Source: Archilochus colubris (taxonomy: Eukaryota > Chordata > Aves > Apodiformes > Trochilidae). From it: DNA of 64,000 bases. The stretch lies in contig CM041092.1 of assembly GCA_023079485.1 (NCBI GenBank), forward strand, positions 4,216,627-4,280,626. The letters run 5' to 3'. The position numbers and the translations under genes were made by a program. How positions within the stretch are numbered: the first letter of the stretch is position 1; each line of letters begins with the position of its first letter. Positions 25,801 through 38,509 of this stretch are shown here, in pieces. Under the pieces are notes generated by a model. The model was given only the letters and a program-made list of their open reading frames with translations, was not told the DNA's origin and did no database searches.

Positions 25801-25948
25801 AATATAATATTATATTTATATATAGTAATATAATATATATAATAATATAATATATATTATAATATAATATATATAATATATTATATTAGAAATATATGTA
25901 TATAATATATATAATATCATATTATATAATTAGTAAATAAAATAAATT
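25801..25948. repeat. A/T-only block, palindromic TA-rich repeat
   Basis: About 150 bases made almost only of A and T, in the pattern AATATAATATATATAATA with many self-complementary segments. It contains only isolated G and C residues (25825, 25889, 25899, 25918, 25933). It can fold on itself and is likely to be length-polymorphic. It lies about 200 bases upstream of the decayed CR1 coding fragment, but no functional link is apparent. Confidence 0.85.
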
Positions 25949-26156
25949 CGGTCCTGCCATTGGAAGTATCAAAATAAAAAGCCAAAGAAAATGAAAGAAG
26001 AGGAAGTGGATGGCAAAGTCAAAATCTTCCAAACATAAATCAACATCTCAACAACAGTGTGTGAGCTGCTCATCCAGCAGCAAATGGAACAGCAGTTAAA
26101 AAGGCCAATTAGTCTGAAGAAGGACGTGCAGAAGGATCAAGGGAGGTGGGTGAGGT

Positions 26157-26460
26157 ATGTAATATCAGATACAGAGGGGAATGGAAAGATTACAGGATGA
26201 AGTTGAGAGTGTAAAAAAATGATAAGAAAAGCAAAGGTGGAGAATGAAAGGAAGATTGCACGAGATGATAAAGATAAATAAAAAGACATTTTTCAAGAAC
26301 ATATAGTTCCAAGAGGTCAGTGAGGAAGACAGAAGGTCCTCTAAGAGATGGCATGGGTAATTTATTGACAGCAGAGGTAGACGCTGATAAAAAGAAAAAA
26401 AGAAAAAATGAATTCTTTGCCTCACTGTTCACAAAGCAAGCTGGGGGCAACACAGCAGAA
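26157..26460 (+). mobile_element. decayed CR1 LINE ORF2 fragment (endonuclease-RT linker)
   Basis: Translating the plus strand with two frame changes recovers the order of blocks found between the endonuclease and reverse transcriptase domains of CR1 ORF2. First comes a YRGEWKDYR-type segment (26171-26197). It is followed by KKMIRKAKVENERKIARD and DKDK (about 26211-26275), then a stop codon and FFKN. After a one-base shift come YSSKRSVRKTEGPL, DGMGNLLTAEVD, and finally NEFFASLFT (about 26302-26435). CR1 and related LINEs have IRKAKAQ-E--LARD, K-NKKGF--Y, GPLL---G-L-T and NAFFASVFT at these places. It is a dead relic with an in-frame stop, frameshifts and a small lysine-rich expansion (KKKKRK). 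The endonuclease core and the reverse transcriptase were not found, so both ends are approximate. Confidence 0.75.
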
Positions 26461-28501
26461 ATAGACGTACTGCACATTTCCCAGGGGATGAAAAAGACAC
26501 ACTGAAGGAAATTAAATCACTGTAGAATAGGTGATTGCCTATAGTTTGACAATGCTCTGGACAGGCAGGGCTCTGAAGACTGCCATGTGTAAAAAGAAAA
26601 TCTTTATTACAATATACCTAAAAGCCTGTTTTGAAAGCAACAACCACATCAAAACACAGGGCCAAATTTTGGCCCAGTGCTTATGAGCAGCTCAGTGTGG
26701 ATGAAGGGGATCTACCTGAATGCACAGGGGCAGAGACAAATTAATGGTGGGAAGCCATTTAGATGAACTAATCCACTGTCTGAAATCAAATCAGGTGCTA
26801 CTGAAATGAGCCACGATAGGTATCAGAAAAGTTCCAACAGCAGGCAAGCAAATTCATCATCAACAACCTGAGTAAAGCTGAAGTCCAAACCACACCCCTC
26901 TTTCTCTTGCAAATAATCCTATTAATTTAAATTTAATTATTCACACCAGTAAGGCAAGGAAGGAATAAAATTTTCTTTTTGTTCATCTCATTTAATAACC
27001 TAATTTCATTCTGTTCTTGGGCATTAAAAGAAAGAAAGAAAAAAAATCCAACCCAAAACCCCACAATAAATCTTAGGAGGTACACAGAAGTGCACACACA
27101 CAAGGCTTGGTTGTGGCCCCCCCAGCTCTGCAGCTCCTCTCCAGCACAGGGAGCTGCTGGCTCTGGCCCTGGAAAAGGGACAAGTTGCAAAAATTCTGAA
27201 GCCCAAACCACTTCATTTCATAAATCAGTTAAGGAGCTGAGTGAAAATAATGCCATTGTTTATCGCATCACTAACAAACCTAAGTGCTTAAAGGCAAGGA
27301 AATTAATATTAAGGACATTCATAAATCTCACAGAAAACATATATTATACCAATTTACAACAGCTGAGAATCCGGCCTTTTATTCTTCCTCGATATAAAAT
27401 ATATACATGTTGTCTCATTCAACAGAGTAATCTTAATTCTAACCTAAAAATAAACCTTATCCTGTATCAGTGCAATTTCATATGCACAAATCTTTCAGAA
27501 GGAATTTCAATTAAGTTAACATTATGTATGCACCCATTACTGGCACTCTGTGATTGGTCTCTGACAGAAAGAAATGGACATACACACTTCTAATATACTG
27601 CAAATGAGCAATGTTATATATTTTTCTATTATTCTTTACAAATAAATAATGTTTTCAAATGTAAGTGATTTTAACTTTCACTTGGTTAATCCATTAACTG
27701 GAGTTTCCAAATAATATCCTTTAGAAAAATACAGGTTTTTGGACAAAGAAAAAAATATATTGAAAATCCCAAGGGGCCAATGGTCAGAGTTAAGGGTATG
27801 GTGTTTACATAAATTAAGCATGTCTTTATGCTTGATCAGAATATAACTTTAACTGTGTTCCAACTAAAATGGATTATGTAATTAACTATTCCTTTTTAAA
27901 ATTACTTTACCTCTTTAAATGGTATGATAGATAAGTTTCACAGAACCTATAAATGATTTATGAGATATATTTTATTTTATTAATAAAATGCTTAGCGAGA
28001 GCTTAATCTCTCAAAATTTAATACAGTGATGCATGTGCTTTAAATTAAGTCCATGGTTAAATACTTTGTTGCATCTTGGTGCAAAGGTTCACCTTGCAAG
28101 ACTGAGTCCACGTTTATGATTTGGGCAAATAATAAATTGTTATACATCACATGCACAAACAAACAAACACACACAGAGAGGAAGATTTGTGCATATTCAC
28201 TATATTTGTGTAATCTTTGTATATGACATTCCCTTTTTTCCCAGATATTTACATTAAACAGATGGCATACCCTTTTCTGCAGTTGACCACAATTTGGCTG
28301 TTTACTAAATATTTTTTGAAATTATAGATTTTTGAGGATCACTGTCTTGATTTAGAATAGATTTAAATATTTAGAAAAACAGTTCATGCTGTGATTATTA
28401 TAAGCAACTGTTATTTTTCCTGTGCACGGGCATCATGCATATCATTACATATTAGATAGCTTTTAACATATAATACTACAGCTAATATTCACCCAGTATG
28501 A
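26461..28501. other. AT-rich noncoding stretch, long stop-free frame, repeat-poor
   Basis: No gene is supported. Positions 26979-27593 are stop-free in one plus-strand frame for about 204 codons, but there is no in-frame ATG until near the end, and the translation only mirrors base composition. From about 27200 the DNA is repeat-free and rich in TAAT, TTAAT and ATTA motifs. Positions 27015-27050 are purine-rich, and 28150-28180 carry CAAA and CACA runs. Confidence 0.5.
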
Positions 28502-28521
28502 AGTTAATTAAATAATTAACT
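28502..28521. promoter_or_regulatory. dyad-symmetric TAATTA motif (possible homeodomain site)
   Basis: The arms AGTTAATTA and TAATTAACT are perfect reverse complements separated by AA. Each arm contains the TAATTA core bound by many homeodomain proteins. The spacing does not fit the canonical HNF1 palindrome, which has one base between half-sites. In AT-rich DNA such a dyad can arise by chance, so the regulatory reading is tentative. Confidence 0.35.
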
Positions 28522-29864
28522 GAATTGATCATCATCACACTGTTAGCTAAAATTCCAGCTAGATGTATATTTTTAAAAATCCAGTTTCACTCAGTGGCTT
28601 GCTTAGGAAAAATATTTTTCTCTCCCAGCCCTGAATATAAGCATTCTTTAAAAAAAAAATAAATCAAGTCAACAGCTTCATGCAATAAAAAGAAAAGCAA
28701 GTTCAGTTTAAATAAGTCTCTTTTTTCCCAACTAGTGTATTAAATGTGGCTTTTAATTATTGGTTTTGCTTATTTTTGAAGATTTTTTTTTGTATTTAGA
28801 TGGCACACACATTTTCAATCATGTCTTAATTACTTTTAAAAATGCTGCACTGGCTTAGGGACAAGACAGATAACTTGTTAAGCATTTGAAATTTCTGAGC
28901 TGTTTTCTCAGTTCTGGCAGTCAATACCCAAGTCCAGATTGTAACCTCCTTTCTGCCTCCAAAGCCTGCCTTGGCTGCGTGTCCAGTGAGGGATTATGGA
29001 TTTAGCAAGGAAGGTAAGTGTGACTACAAGCATTGGCTCACCATCTGCTCCCCAGCAGAGTTTGGGCCAACCTGCATAGCCTGCAGCAAGACCAGGGCAC
29101 TGTTCTCCAGCCAGCCCTTTCCAACCTGGCTCAAGAAACACATCACATTCAGTCAGATGATTAGGTCTAAGTAGTCCATATGTAACAGAATATTTTTCCT
29201 AAATACCAAAATGAAAACAAAATGAATGCCATTTTTTTTTTATATTCTCCTTACTCGATACATCAAGTTTTACACAAATAAATACTCTCTTAAGGTTTAT
29301 GCAAATTATAGAAAAATAAAACTATGCATTATTTAGCAGTTCTCCTATTTCAAGATCTAACAGACTTTATTCACAGCATGTTTTTCCCTAGTTTATGTTG
29401 GCCTTCTTTTCTGATTCTACTTTTTAATTCATCTTTTTAAATTATTCCTTTTTAAATCATTATCTTATGTGACTGCATAGATTTTCATGTACTAATCTAT
29501 TATTAATTTTTTTTACTATAGTCAACTTAATCTTAAATTGTTTAAATCTCTTTTAAGTGTAAACACTTGAACATGGACAGTTTTTAGAAAGATGATGCTC
29601 CTTAACATTTTGGAGCATTTCTATTTGTAGCTCGTAACCTTATTCAAAAAGTTCTTACTAAATATGTTCTCTTCTATTATAGGTACTTTTGACAGAATTA
29701 TCAAGTACCACATGTGACAGGCAATAGCACTGGTTAAGGGAAGGGGAAAAAAAAAACAGCACACATATTGAGTGGGGGATACATTTTGTGTTACTGAAAA
29801 ATATGTTTGTATTTTACATTAAAACCTGACATCTGCTTGGTGAATATAAATCTAGATTAATACG
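28522..29864. other. noncoding stretch with one possible exon
   Basis: Mostly AT-rich. A GC-richer patch at about 28900-29135 includes a pyrimidine-rich acceptor-like sequence ending at 28910 and a consensus-like donor (AAG then GTAAGT) at 29012-29019. No known protein or RNA family was recognised. Positions 29744-29755 are a short A-run. Confidence 0.5.
28911..29013 (+). other. candidate exon of an unknown transcript (weak)
   Basis: The interval is preceded by TGTTTTCTCAG, a plausible acceptor, and followed by GTAAGTG after AAG, a near-perfect donor. One frame is open right through its 103 bases and beyond. The peptide has no recognisable motif, and there is no transcript evidence. Splice-like sequences occur by chance in any region this size; the call is only that this is one of the better-looking pairs in the window. 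Confidence 0.15.
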
Positions 29865-29883
29865 CCCCCCCCCCCTCCCTCCC
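29865..29883 (+). repeat. C-run with CCCT repeats (G4/i-motif type)
   Basis: Eleven C residues followed by T-CCC-T-CCC. The minus strand therefore reads GGGAGGGAGGGGG and more G, which fits the usual four-tract G-quadruplex pattern. It lies in otherwise AT-rich DNA. It is most simply a mononucleotide run with a degenerate flank. Confidence 0.7.
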
Positions 29884-32800
29884 TCTCCTTTTACTCATTC
29901 AGTTTTCTTTATGCTGATTCAGGTTAAGATTTTTTTATTTTTGTGAGCAGCTACAAAGAATGCTGTTAAAACTAGCATTTTACTTCCTCCAGAACAGCAC
30001 TGAACATGAAAATAAGCTGAACAAACATCTTGCCCTTTTTACTTAAACTGTTGTCTGCCCGACTGCTGAATGCACATAGAAAACAATCTAAAATTGTATA
30101 ACCCATAATAGACTATATTAAATTACAACATTGGTCAGTAATGGAAACTTATTCCCAGATATGAATTATTTACAGCCCATTTAAGTAATCCATATTCAGG
30201 TGTGGCAATGAAAAAAAAAAAAAAGGAAAAAAAGTGCAACATAAATCTTTAATGCTGACCGGTTGAGAGAGCAGAGCTGAGGATTACAGACATTTTAAAG
30301 GGAAGAAGGGGAAAAAAAAAAGGAAGAAACCACCACCTAAACGAATTGATAGAGCCTGTTCAGTGGCTTACTGCACCAGCGTGCTAATAAATTGACGGAT
30401 GGCATGTCAGGGGTATGAGCTGAAATTCCAGCATTTCTAACCAGGGTGGGTTCAAACATCAATGTACCAAAATAAAGAGTTTCTGAACCTTGATGTCACA
30501 GGACATAGGCTGTGCCTCATTTACAGGATCCTTTAGGTGCCGGGCATATGTCATTGCTACAGAAAAATCAACACTTTTTGCTTCAACTCCGTAACTGCAT
30601 TAGTAATTTTTCAAAGCCTCTCTCAATGTATATTCATTTTCCTACAAGCTGTCATTTTTTACTTTTCTATAGTTTCTATTTACATTCTTTCATCCTCCAG
30701 CCATCACAGTCTGATGTAAACCTATACAGCTCTCACATAGCCACTGTCCCAATTTCCCTGCGAGAGATACCGGGCATTCCTCACCAAAGCAGGAATTAAA
30801 AACACAAATACTGGGAAATGTCGTCAGGTACAATTTTGTTGTTGCTAGTGTTGTTTCCCCCCCAGAAAAAAATAAAAAAAAAAAAATAATTAAAAATCAG
30901 ACAGCTTGGGCACTCCTTCAAAACACAGTAGCACAGTAGCAAAAAAGATCATGGTGGGGAAAAAGCTCTCACGACCACAATTTCTTTTGTTTCCTGGAGC
31001 AGTACCTATATTAATTCATCTTACAAAGATCATTGCTCAAGAACTAAATTTTGCATACATTAGAGAGTGGAATTAGCATCGCTCTGTGTACAACGTTCCA
31101 GGCTAACTTCTCTCCAAGCAACCATTAAAGGTCATGTTTTGACGACTGAATGGCATGTCGGCACCTTGGTTCCCCAGAGAGGCATTCCCCAGGTACATGC
31201 AAAAGGTTATTAAATTACCTTCCAAGCAACACTATCTCCTCGGATGAAAATAATTACAGGCTTTTAGAGGCATCAGAATGCTTTCTATTTTTTTTAAATA
31301 AGATGAAGATGCAGTACCTAATGACCATTTTTGTGTGTGAGTCATAGAGCCTGTCAGTGGTGACAGGACAAATGAGCATAATGGCATAGCTTAAAGGGGA
31401 AAGGTTCATTTTAAATAGTGACAAATAATATTTAAATGGCATTGTTGGAGACCCATCATGCTTGTAAAATGTAGTTTGTATCTCTTCTTCATCCTTTAAT
31501 TTCATCACTGTCAAACGGTATTAGCTGTTAACATGCAACATCAGGTGCAGATATAATTTTTAACTATTAAATGTGCCTATAATAACTAAACAATGCATCT
31601 TGATTGTTCATATATTTTGTGAAAGAATAAATAACATATTTTATAATTCACAATTTGCTCTGTGAAACCGTTTTGCTGCACGGTGGGCACCTATGGAAAA
31701 GGAGGATGAGGGGAATAAGAATGGTTTAAAATATGATATCTCAAACAAATTTCTTCTGGATAGCATGCTGATGTGGAAACGACTGTCTTTTTATAGTAAT
31801 GTAATTCACAGGTTTGAAGAGCCACAGGCAAGATCGTGAGATACAGTAAATTGGTCAAAACAGACCTGGGCAAACCAGTCCAGGCACATATATGCTGCAT
31901 ACACTTCAATAAAAGCAGTTGACAAACTTAGTCACCCTTACAATTTGGCCCTAATAGAAAATGTTTTGAGCCTGAAGCCTCTCAGCTCTCGTGCAGTGGC
32001 TCAGGGCACAAACACAAAAATGTTTATTACAAAACATTGAACACCAATCATTCAGCAATATGCTGCAGACCTGAATTCTCCAGCACAAATGCAAATACAA
32101 AACTTTGAAAAGTTATTCAAAAGTCAATCCTGTACTTGTTGAAACGACTGAAGCGAACGTAAAGTCCCAACATGGCAGGTAATAAAAAGACAATAGAATA
32201 CACTTGGCTGTGAAATCCCAACTTCTGGAAGTCCAACTTTCAGAAAAAGGCTTCTAATTTTTAAAATGTTTTTTTTTTTTTTCTCCACAGCTTCATCATG
32301 TTTATTGCTATATTATTTTCAGATTGCTTTACGCCAAAAATGTAGACAGTTTAGGTACCTTTGAGTTGTTAAAAGTTATAGCCAATTTTCTGAAAAATTA
32401 TACCAGCTAAAAACACAACATTAAATATTTACCCTGCTGGATGTTAAAAAACGCTTACAATGAAAAATGTTCACATATTGACTATTCAAAATGGCCTTCA
32501 CTTTGAAATTGTGAAATGGAAGGGATTGCAGATGTACAAGAATAAATATAAAAACAAATGAGTTGACTTGAAGTGTTGCCGGCTTTCATAAACATGCTAC
32601 TGCAATAACATGTGACATTAATATTTAATTACAAAAGCACTGCTGCAAAATCTTTGAAATTAATGTTTTGCAAAATTAACATTCAGTGCACAGAAGCAAA
32701 GTCGTTCCAGGCGCGACTGTGATTAACAATGCCATTCACTTTACATATTATATTAATATATTATTCAAGCTAAGAATTAACACCTCCTAATTTAAATAAG

Positions 32801-35471
32801 GTGCTACATATCATGATGAGCTAAAATGCTTTTTCTTAAAATGGCCCATCTGATTTTTAGCAATCTGTGTTTATCATTTAATATTTTGTTATTGAATACT
32901 GTTCTCTGGAAAAAAACTCCTTGTACTTTAATTTCGAGACGAAGAGATCTCATTACACCAGTGCCGTAAGATTCGAGGATTACTGAGCCAGGGGAGCCCT
33001 GTTTTCTTTGCTTGTCTACCTCCTCTTTTATTCCTGGGCATCAAGTTTCTCACTCCCCACCTCAAGTGCCTCTAGTTTTCCCCATGACTTCAAAAAAAGC
33101 TGAGCATTTTCTTGCCTAAATCCTTGGCTGGATCTTCGACTGCTATAGAGGATTATAAATTCTTTTACAGCTACATTGATTTACATCAGCTGATGATATA
33201 GCTCATATTGCCAGCATTATCACGTTGCTAGTACATTTTGGGGACGGTGATTTCTTGCTGCTCTGCATTCTGTGCTGTTTCTCGTGTGTTGTAGGAGGGT
33301 AAAGACAAACCAAGGGCTCAGGGGAGGTGGTGAGTCTAACGCTCTGCCTATCTCACACAGAGCTTGCTCACCCTCCAGCTCTTACTTTTTAGCATAGGGG
33401 GGATCAGGCTTGTATTGAATTCTCTGTGTTTTGAACTACAGAGGAGTAAAACTTCTGGTGGGACGTGGCTAAGCAATCAGGCCTGGAGGACTTTAAATGG
33501 GTTGACATATTCTCCAGCAGGTCAGACAAACCAGTTATTTTTGTTTGAGGGAAATACTGACAAGACAGATGGGTACATCACTTCGGTTTAACCACACAGA
33601 ACTTCATTTGCCATCTTTAATCTACTGCAATTGTTTGGTTTTCTTATTTCTAAAGCAGTGCAGAAATATATTTCAATGTTATTACTCACATAACCATTTT
33701 TTAAAGACCAGCAGCCTTTCAGTAAGGAAAAGCCCATGATCTATTGCCTTGTATCAATAGGGACTAATTCATTGTCTATAATTTCACTTTCATTAATTAT
33801 AGAGATTAGTTGCAACACACAAGGATCAAGAACTACTTGGTGTAAATTATGTCTGCAGAACTTAAGCATCTGTGTTTAGCTATCAAACCTCCCTTATTGT
33901 TAAATGAAACCCAGGAGCCTACATATCTCCTCTTCAAAGTTATCCCATAAGCACCAAATAACATCCCCTCCAAAAACAATCTGACAAAACTCAGTCTTAT
34001 TTACATGTTTTCACTGGTGAATGTTCATTAGGTTCATTAGTAGAATTGTTGGGAGTTCTTGAAGATGTTATCTAAAAAATATTCATGTTTAAGTGAATGA
34101 GAATTCAGATCTAGATGAATAACCCACAAAAAAAACCCCAAAAAATTAAATAAGGAAAATCTAAAACTAGACCTTTATATTGAGCTAAAGAGAAGCAAAA
34201 GGAGTCCATTTGCTGTCTAACTGCACGAGGGCCTTCTGGCTCTGCAATCCCTTATTGGCATGCAAACAAACTACAAACTACCTTCTCTGGAAGGGAAAGA
34301 CTAAAAATTGATCCACTGTTTTTTTACACGTGCTCAAATGATCCCTCTTTGTTTTATGACAATACCATGAAAGCTATACCCTACATCATTTGTTTTAAAG
34401 ACCAGTATACAGTATGAAATAATGACAAGTTATTGTTTTAATGGTAACTTAATAAAAAATAGAGATCCCAGTTTTAATATTTTAACAAAAAAAAACCCAA
34501 AACCCTCGGTGTTCACAACAGAACAGTGTAATAATTCATCTAGTGTTATCAAATGTTTTTCTGAAGTCACCCTATTTAAAGGCCTGCTTTAATACTGGAC
34601 AGCAAAATCTGTACAAACAGAAACAACTAAATTTCCAACTCAAAAACAGGTGGTGGAGAATTTCTGAGTGTCTACCTCCCTGAAATCCTCGTGCCCCACA
34701 CCTACAGAAAAGTTATTATCATAAAACATTGTAGAAATCAATTAGAAACAGAGAGACTTTTAGAAACTGTACATATGGCATCCAAGTCTACAGTAGAATC
34801 TCCTTCTATTTGAATTAAACATGGCATTTCAAAATAAATTAAGAGAACACAAAGGAGATGAAAGTGGGAATAACTTATGACCTTCTTGAAAAATATTATT
34901 ATTTCTTCTGTATGGTGAATATTTTCAGTGCCAAACCCTGACATCAAAATACAGATATATAATAGTTAACTTCTGATAAAGTTGATGTCTACCTATTCAA
35001 ACAAGCACACAGTCTTTTGAAATTCTACATTTAGTTGGAAAAAGTGGGGGACAATCATTCTCATTGGGATGATCTTTCAGTGGCCAATCATCACAGCATT
35101 GGGAAGCTCTGGAACAAATCCAAAAGCTGAGAAGAAACGTGAAGACAACTCTGAAATCAAAAGTGTTCCACACCATTTTTGCTCATTGGACTCCATGGGT
35201 CTGACTTTGCTTTTTGAGAACCTCAGATCAACTTAGGAGATGGGGGTTGTATTTTTCTTGAAGACTACATTGGTCTCATCACTTTCATTATAGTTTTGTC
35301 TTCATGAAGAACCCAGAAACACCCAGGTAGTGAGGTGTAACCTTGATCTTCACAACAATCAACACACAGACATTTTTTCTGTGCATTAGCTGATTTAGTA
35401 AAAAAATCCAATTCCTCTACTAATCTGTAAAGGCTGTGAAAACAAAGTGCACTGTACATAAATATATAAAA
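29884..35471. other. repeat-poor AT-rich stretch, possible conserved noncoding DNA
   Basis: No gene or mobile element recognised over about 5.6 kb. Positions 30340-30450, 31000-31150, 32700-32900 and 33100-33250 are of high complexity. They have no simple repeats and carry TAAT/ATTA, CATTAA and occasional CpG motifs, a texture often seen in vertebrate conserved noncoding elements. Simple tracts occur at 30210-30235, 30310-30330 and 30860-30890 (A-rich) and 32268-32283 (T-rich). The conservation reading cannot be tested from one sequence. Confidence 0.45.
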
Positions 35472-35499
35472 TGTGTGTATATATATATATATACACACA
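35472..35499. repeat. perfect palindromic TG/TA/CA microsatellite
   Basis: TGTGTG, then a TA run, then CACACA forms a perfect 28-base inverted repeat that also alternates purine and pyrimidine. The compound dinucleotide repeat can extrude as a cruciform or take up left-handed DNA. It probably grew by slippage; no neighbouring gene gives it a role. Confidence 0.9.
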
Positions 35500-38400
35500 C
35501 TGTAGAATGAGCTCTGCAGGTCCTGACACATATGGATCATTAAATGCAGCCAGTCCACCTCAGGGCTGTGTCCTCCAAGCTCTATAAAGAGCAATAAGGA
35601 CTTGTCCTTGATTTGCTGCAGTGCAGTGATCCAAAAAGACTTTTTTTCTTTATTTCAGGCCCTGCACAAAGCTATCACACCCATTTCTTGTTGCAATCCT
35701 TCCCTTAAGCATACGACAGCCAGACAACACTTTGCTCAGTGCTCAAAGCCCCAGCCCACCTTACAGCAGGCTGCCACCCCATCCCTGCTGTAGAAGCACA
35801 GCCAGGCTTTGCAGAACAAGTCCTCACGATCTTCCAGAGAAATGTATATTCTATCTAGCCATCCTTCCACAACTACCACATTTTTTAACTACCTCTAGCT
35901 TAGCTGCACTAAGCCAAACCTCCCAGCATCAGCCACCATAAAGGAATATAACTCTGCAACTGGTTGGCAGCACACAAGTAGCTCTGAATAATCCTTTACT
36001 AGATTATTGCAGGTAGACTGTAAACAAACAAAAAAAGGCACAGGAATCAGTACATCTTATCCCCTAGCATTTTTACATTAATTCTCCCTCACAGTAGGTT
36101 CAAAACTGAACCAAAAGACTTTTCTGTCTTCACCAACCATTAGACAGCAATTTAGACTGCATGGACACCCAGCACTTCAAATTTCTGAGCAGAATTAATC
36201 TCTGAATTAACATTATTCCTGTTTAGTGAGGTTAAACCTTTACCTGCTGAAGTGAGGATCTTAACTGCATATGATATCAGTCATAAAATGAGAGCAATGC
36301 AATTCACAACCTGTTAAGTGGAAGTAAGAGATGAAAACTGGGCTCGTTCAGGTGGGAGTCACCATTGTTCTTTTTTCCTTCAGCTTAGCACTGACTGCTC
36401 AAAATTCTGCTTTCTGTGGACACCCATAGTCACTACAGGTACATCAGCAGAAGTTTAAGTAAATTCTTGCTGATTTACAGCAAAACCATTGGAGCCCCAT
36501 GACAAAGCCCCCATTGCTTTTTAGTGAAAGAGGACTTGCCTGATTATTAATAGGGTGATCCAGATTGTCTTTTACTTACTCTACCATTGGATTTCCTAGA
36601 TGGATTGGCTTAAGTGGACCTGCTCTGTATTTTTGATCACTATAAAATCATAGAATTTGGCTAAGGCAAAGGAATTTTAACCTACAGCCTTTATTTTAGA
36701 CCCTTAAAGCCCCTAAATACCAACATTGCAGCAAACAAAGACACAAGCACTCAGTGAGAAATAGAACAAATTGTGTCTTTTCTGTAGGAACCAGCAATGA
36801 TACATGAAACAAAGAAAGCCCACAGTGCCCACAGATATTATAAACAGTGCAATGCAATAACCACTACACTACAAAGGAAGAACTAAACGAAAAAAAAAGC
36901 CAGAAATATCCTTAGACCTGGGGGAGGGGGAGGGGGTGAGTCTGAAGGCAGTAAAAGTAAAATTCAGAGGAGTGTATATTATTGATAACTAAAATGATGA
37001 CCTCTCTGGTCTTGCATGTTTTGTGATGTAACCTGTGATTTCTGCCAAGCACTTATAACAGTTCTCATCACAACATGAACTGATAGTGTGATATGTTAAC
37101 ATCACCACCAATGTACGCCAGCATTACACTTTTCTTTCTTCAGTTAGACAGCTTTCCTTCAGGCCATCAGACACTGGAGGTCTGTATAAAAATGTACCTC
37201 CTCAAAAGCAAGCAAATCATCATGAGTTTTAGCACATTTAAATCAATTCTACAGAAAGGAGCTTACTGAGTCTTGTTTTTTAATTGCAATTGGGCTGACA
37301 CGACAAAGTTCAGATCCAAATCCAGATTTTTGAATTGTTTAAAGCTCAGTGACGTCTACGTTTTCTGTCTCTTTCAGACCTATCTATAAATAACATGCAG
37401 TAAAAGAAAGGAGATAAAACCTAAGAATTTTAATATCCTGTTTTGCCATTTTTCTTTATCCTTTTCTAATATCAGATAACCTAATAATACAACATATAAT
37501 AAATATTTAAGGGGAAATAGCAATGAATCTGCATTGTGCTTTCTGAAGTCTCTTCTTGAAAGGCTGATTACTCACAAATTGTAATGGGTCTATTATACAA
37601 AATTTATCTTTCTTTCATGATGTGATTCTTTAGCCTTAATATTCACTTGATTCCCACTGATTACAATAGAATATCTACAAGAACAACAGTAGATGGGACC
37701 AGATGGAGCTATAGAAATATTTTCTTCTTTTAGATACATGCACACACTTCAAGCCCCAAAAGCAAAAACGTGTCTTATGGCATGTTCCATGGTCATCATT
37801 ACCAGCCTAACAAAAATAAACTTAATGAATGCATAGACTGCCAAAGCTTTACTCATTGGGCCAAAGAAGCTTTCATGTGAAAAATCTAATCCAAACAGCA
37901 GAGTACAGCTTTTCCCATCTCATCACATCTCCACTGCTCCTTACAGTTGTACCTTCAAGAGCATCTGAGACCAAACAACCACAACAAAAAGGTTTCTACC
38001 ACTTCCCTGCCTACATCTCTGGAGAACAAAAAACAAAACAGTAAACCTTCCCATCACTAAACTTCCCCTTCTGCTAAGGATTTGAAATGTTTAAGTTACC
38101 AGGGTTCTATTTCCACCTTAGAGGGAAGCACAGGTGGTTAAATGCTACTGGGTGCCTGAGAAAGCCTAAGGGTTTGTTTTTCAAGAACAGACCCTTAATC
38201 TTTATATTTTTTTCTTGTATGGTTCCTCAGACATCCTCTTCAGCTTCCTAAGCAGCCAAGTCCCTTAATATGGTGCCTTTAAATTCCCTTCCAAGGGTCT
38301 AGGTGGCCCTTTCTTTGTCTTCTTGGACAGTCAAACACTGGTGTTTCCCATGTCATTTCTTCTTATAGGAGATACCAAACATTTATTTGCCCCCTGCATA

Positions 38401-38509
38401 TATATTTCAATACAGTATGAAGCAGGCTACTCATCTGAGGAGACAAGCACAGGAGAACACCACAAATTATAGGGGCAAGTGAATAAAACCAGAGAGGATT
38501 TCACAGGGG
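35500..38509. other. noncoding stretch, no gene seen
   Basis: Ordinary AT-rich DNA. At 36920-36936 there are three runs of five G separated by single A. The sequence at 36646 (AATCATAGAATTTGG) resembles the very end of a CR1 antisense copy, but the following bases do not match and it is not called. Open frames are all under 75 codons. Confidence 0.55.

Noticed and set aside
36641..36720. AATCATAGAATTTGG resembling the end of an antisense CR1
   Set aside because: Only about 12 bases agree; the following sequence does not continue into the CR1 3' region.
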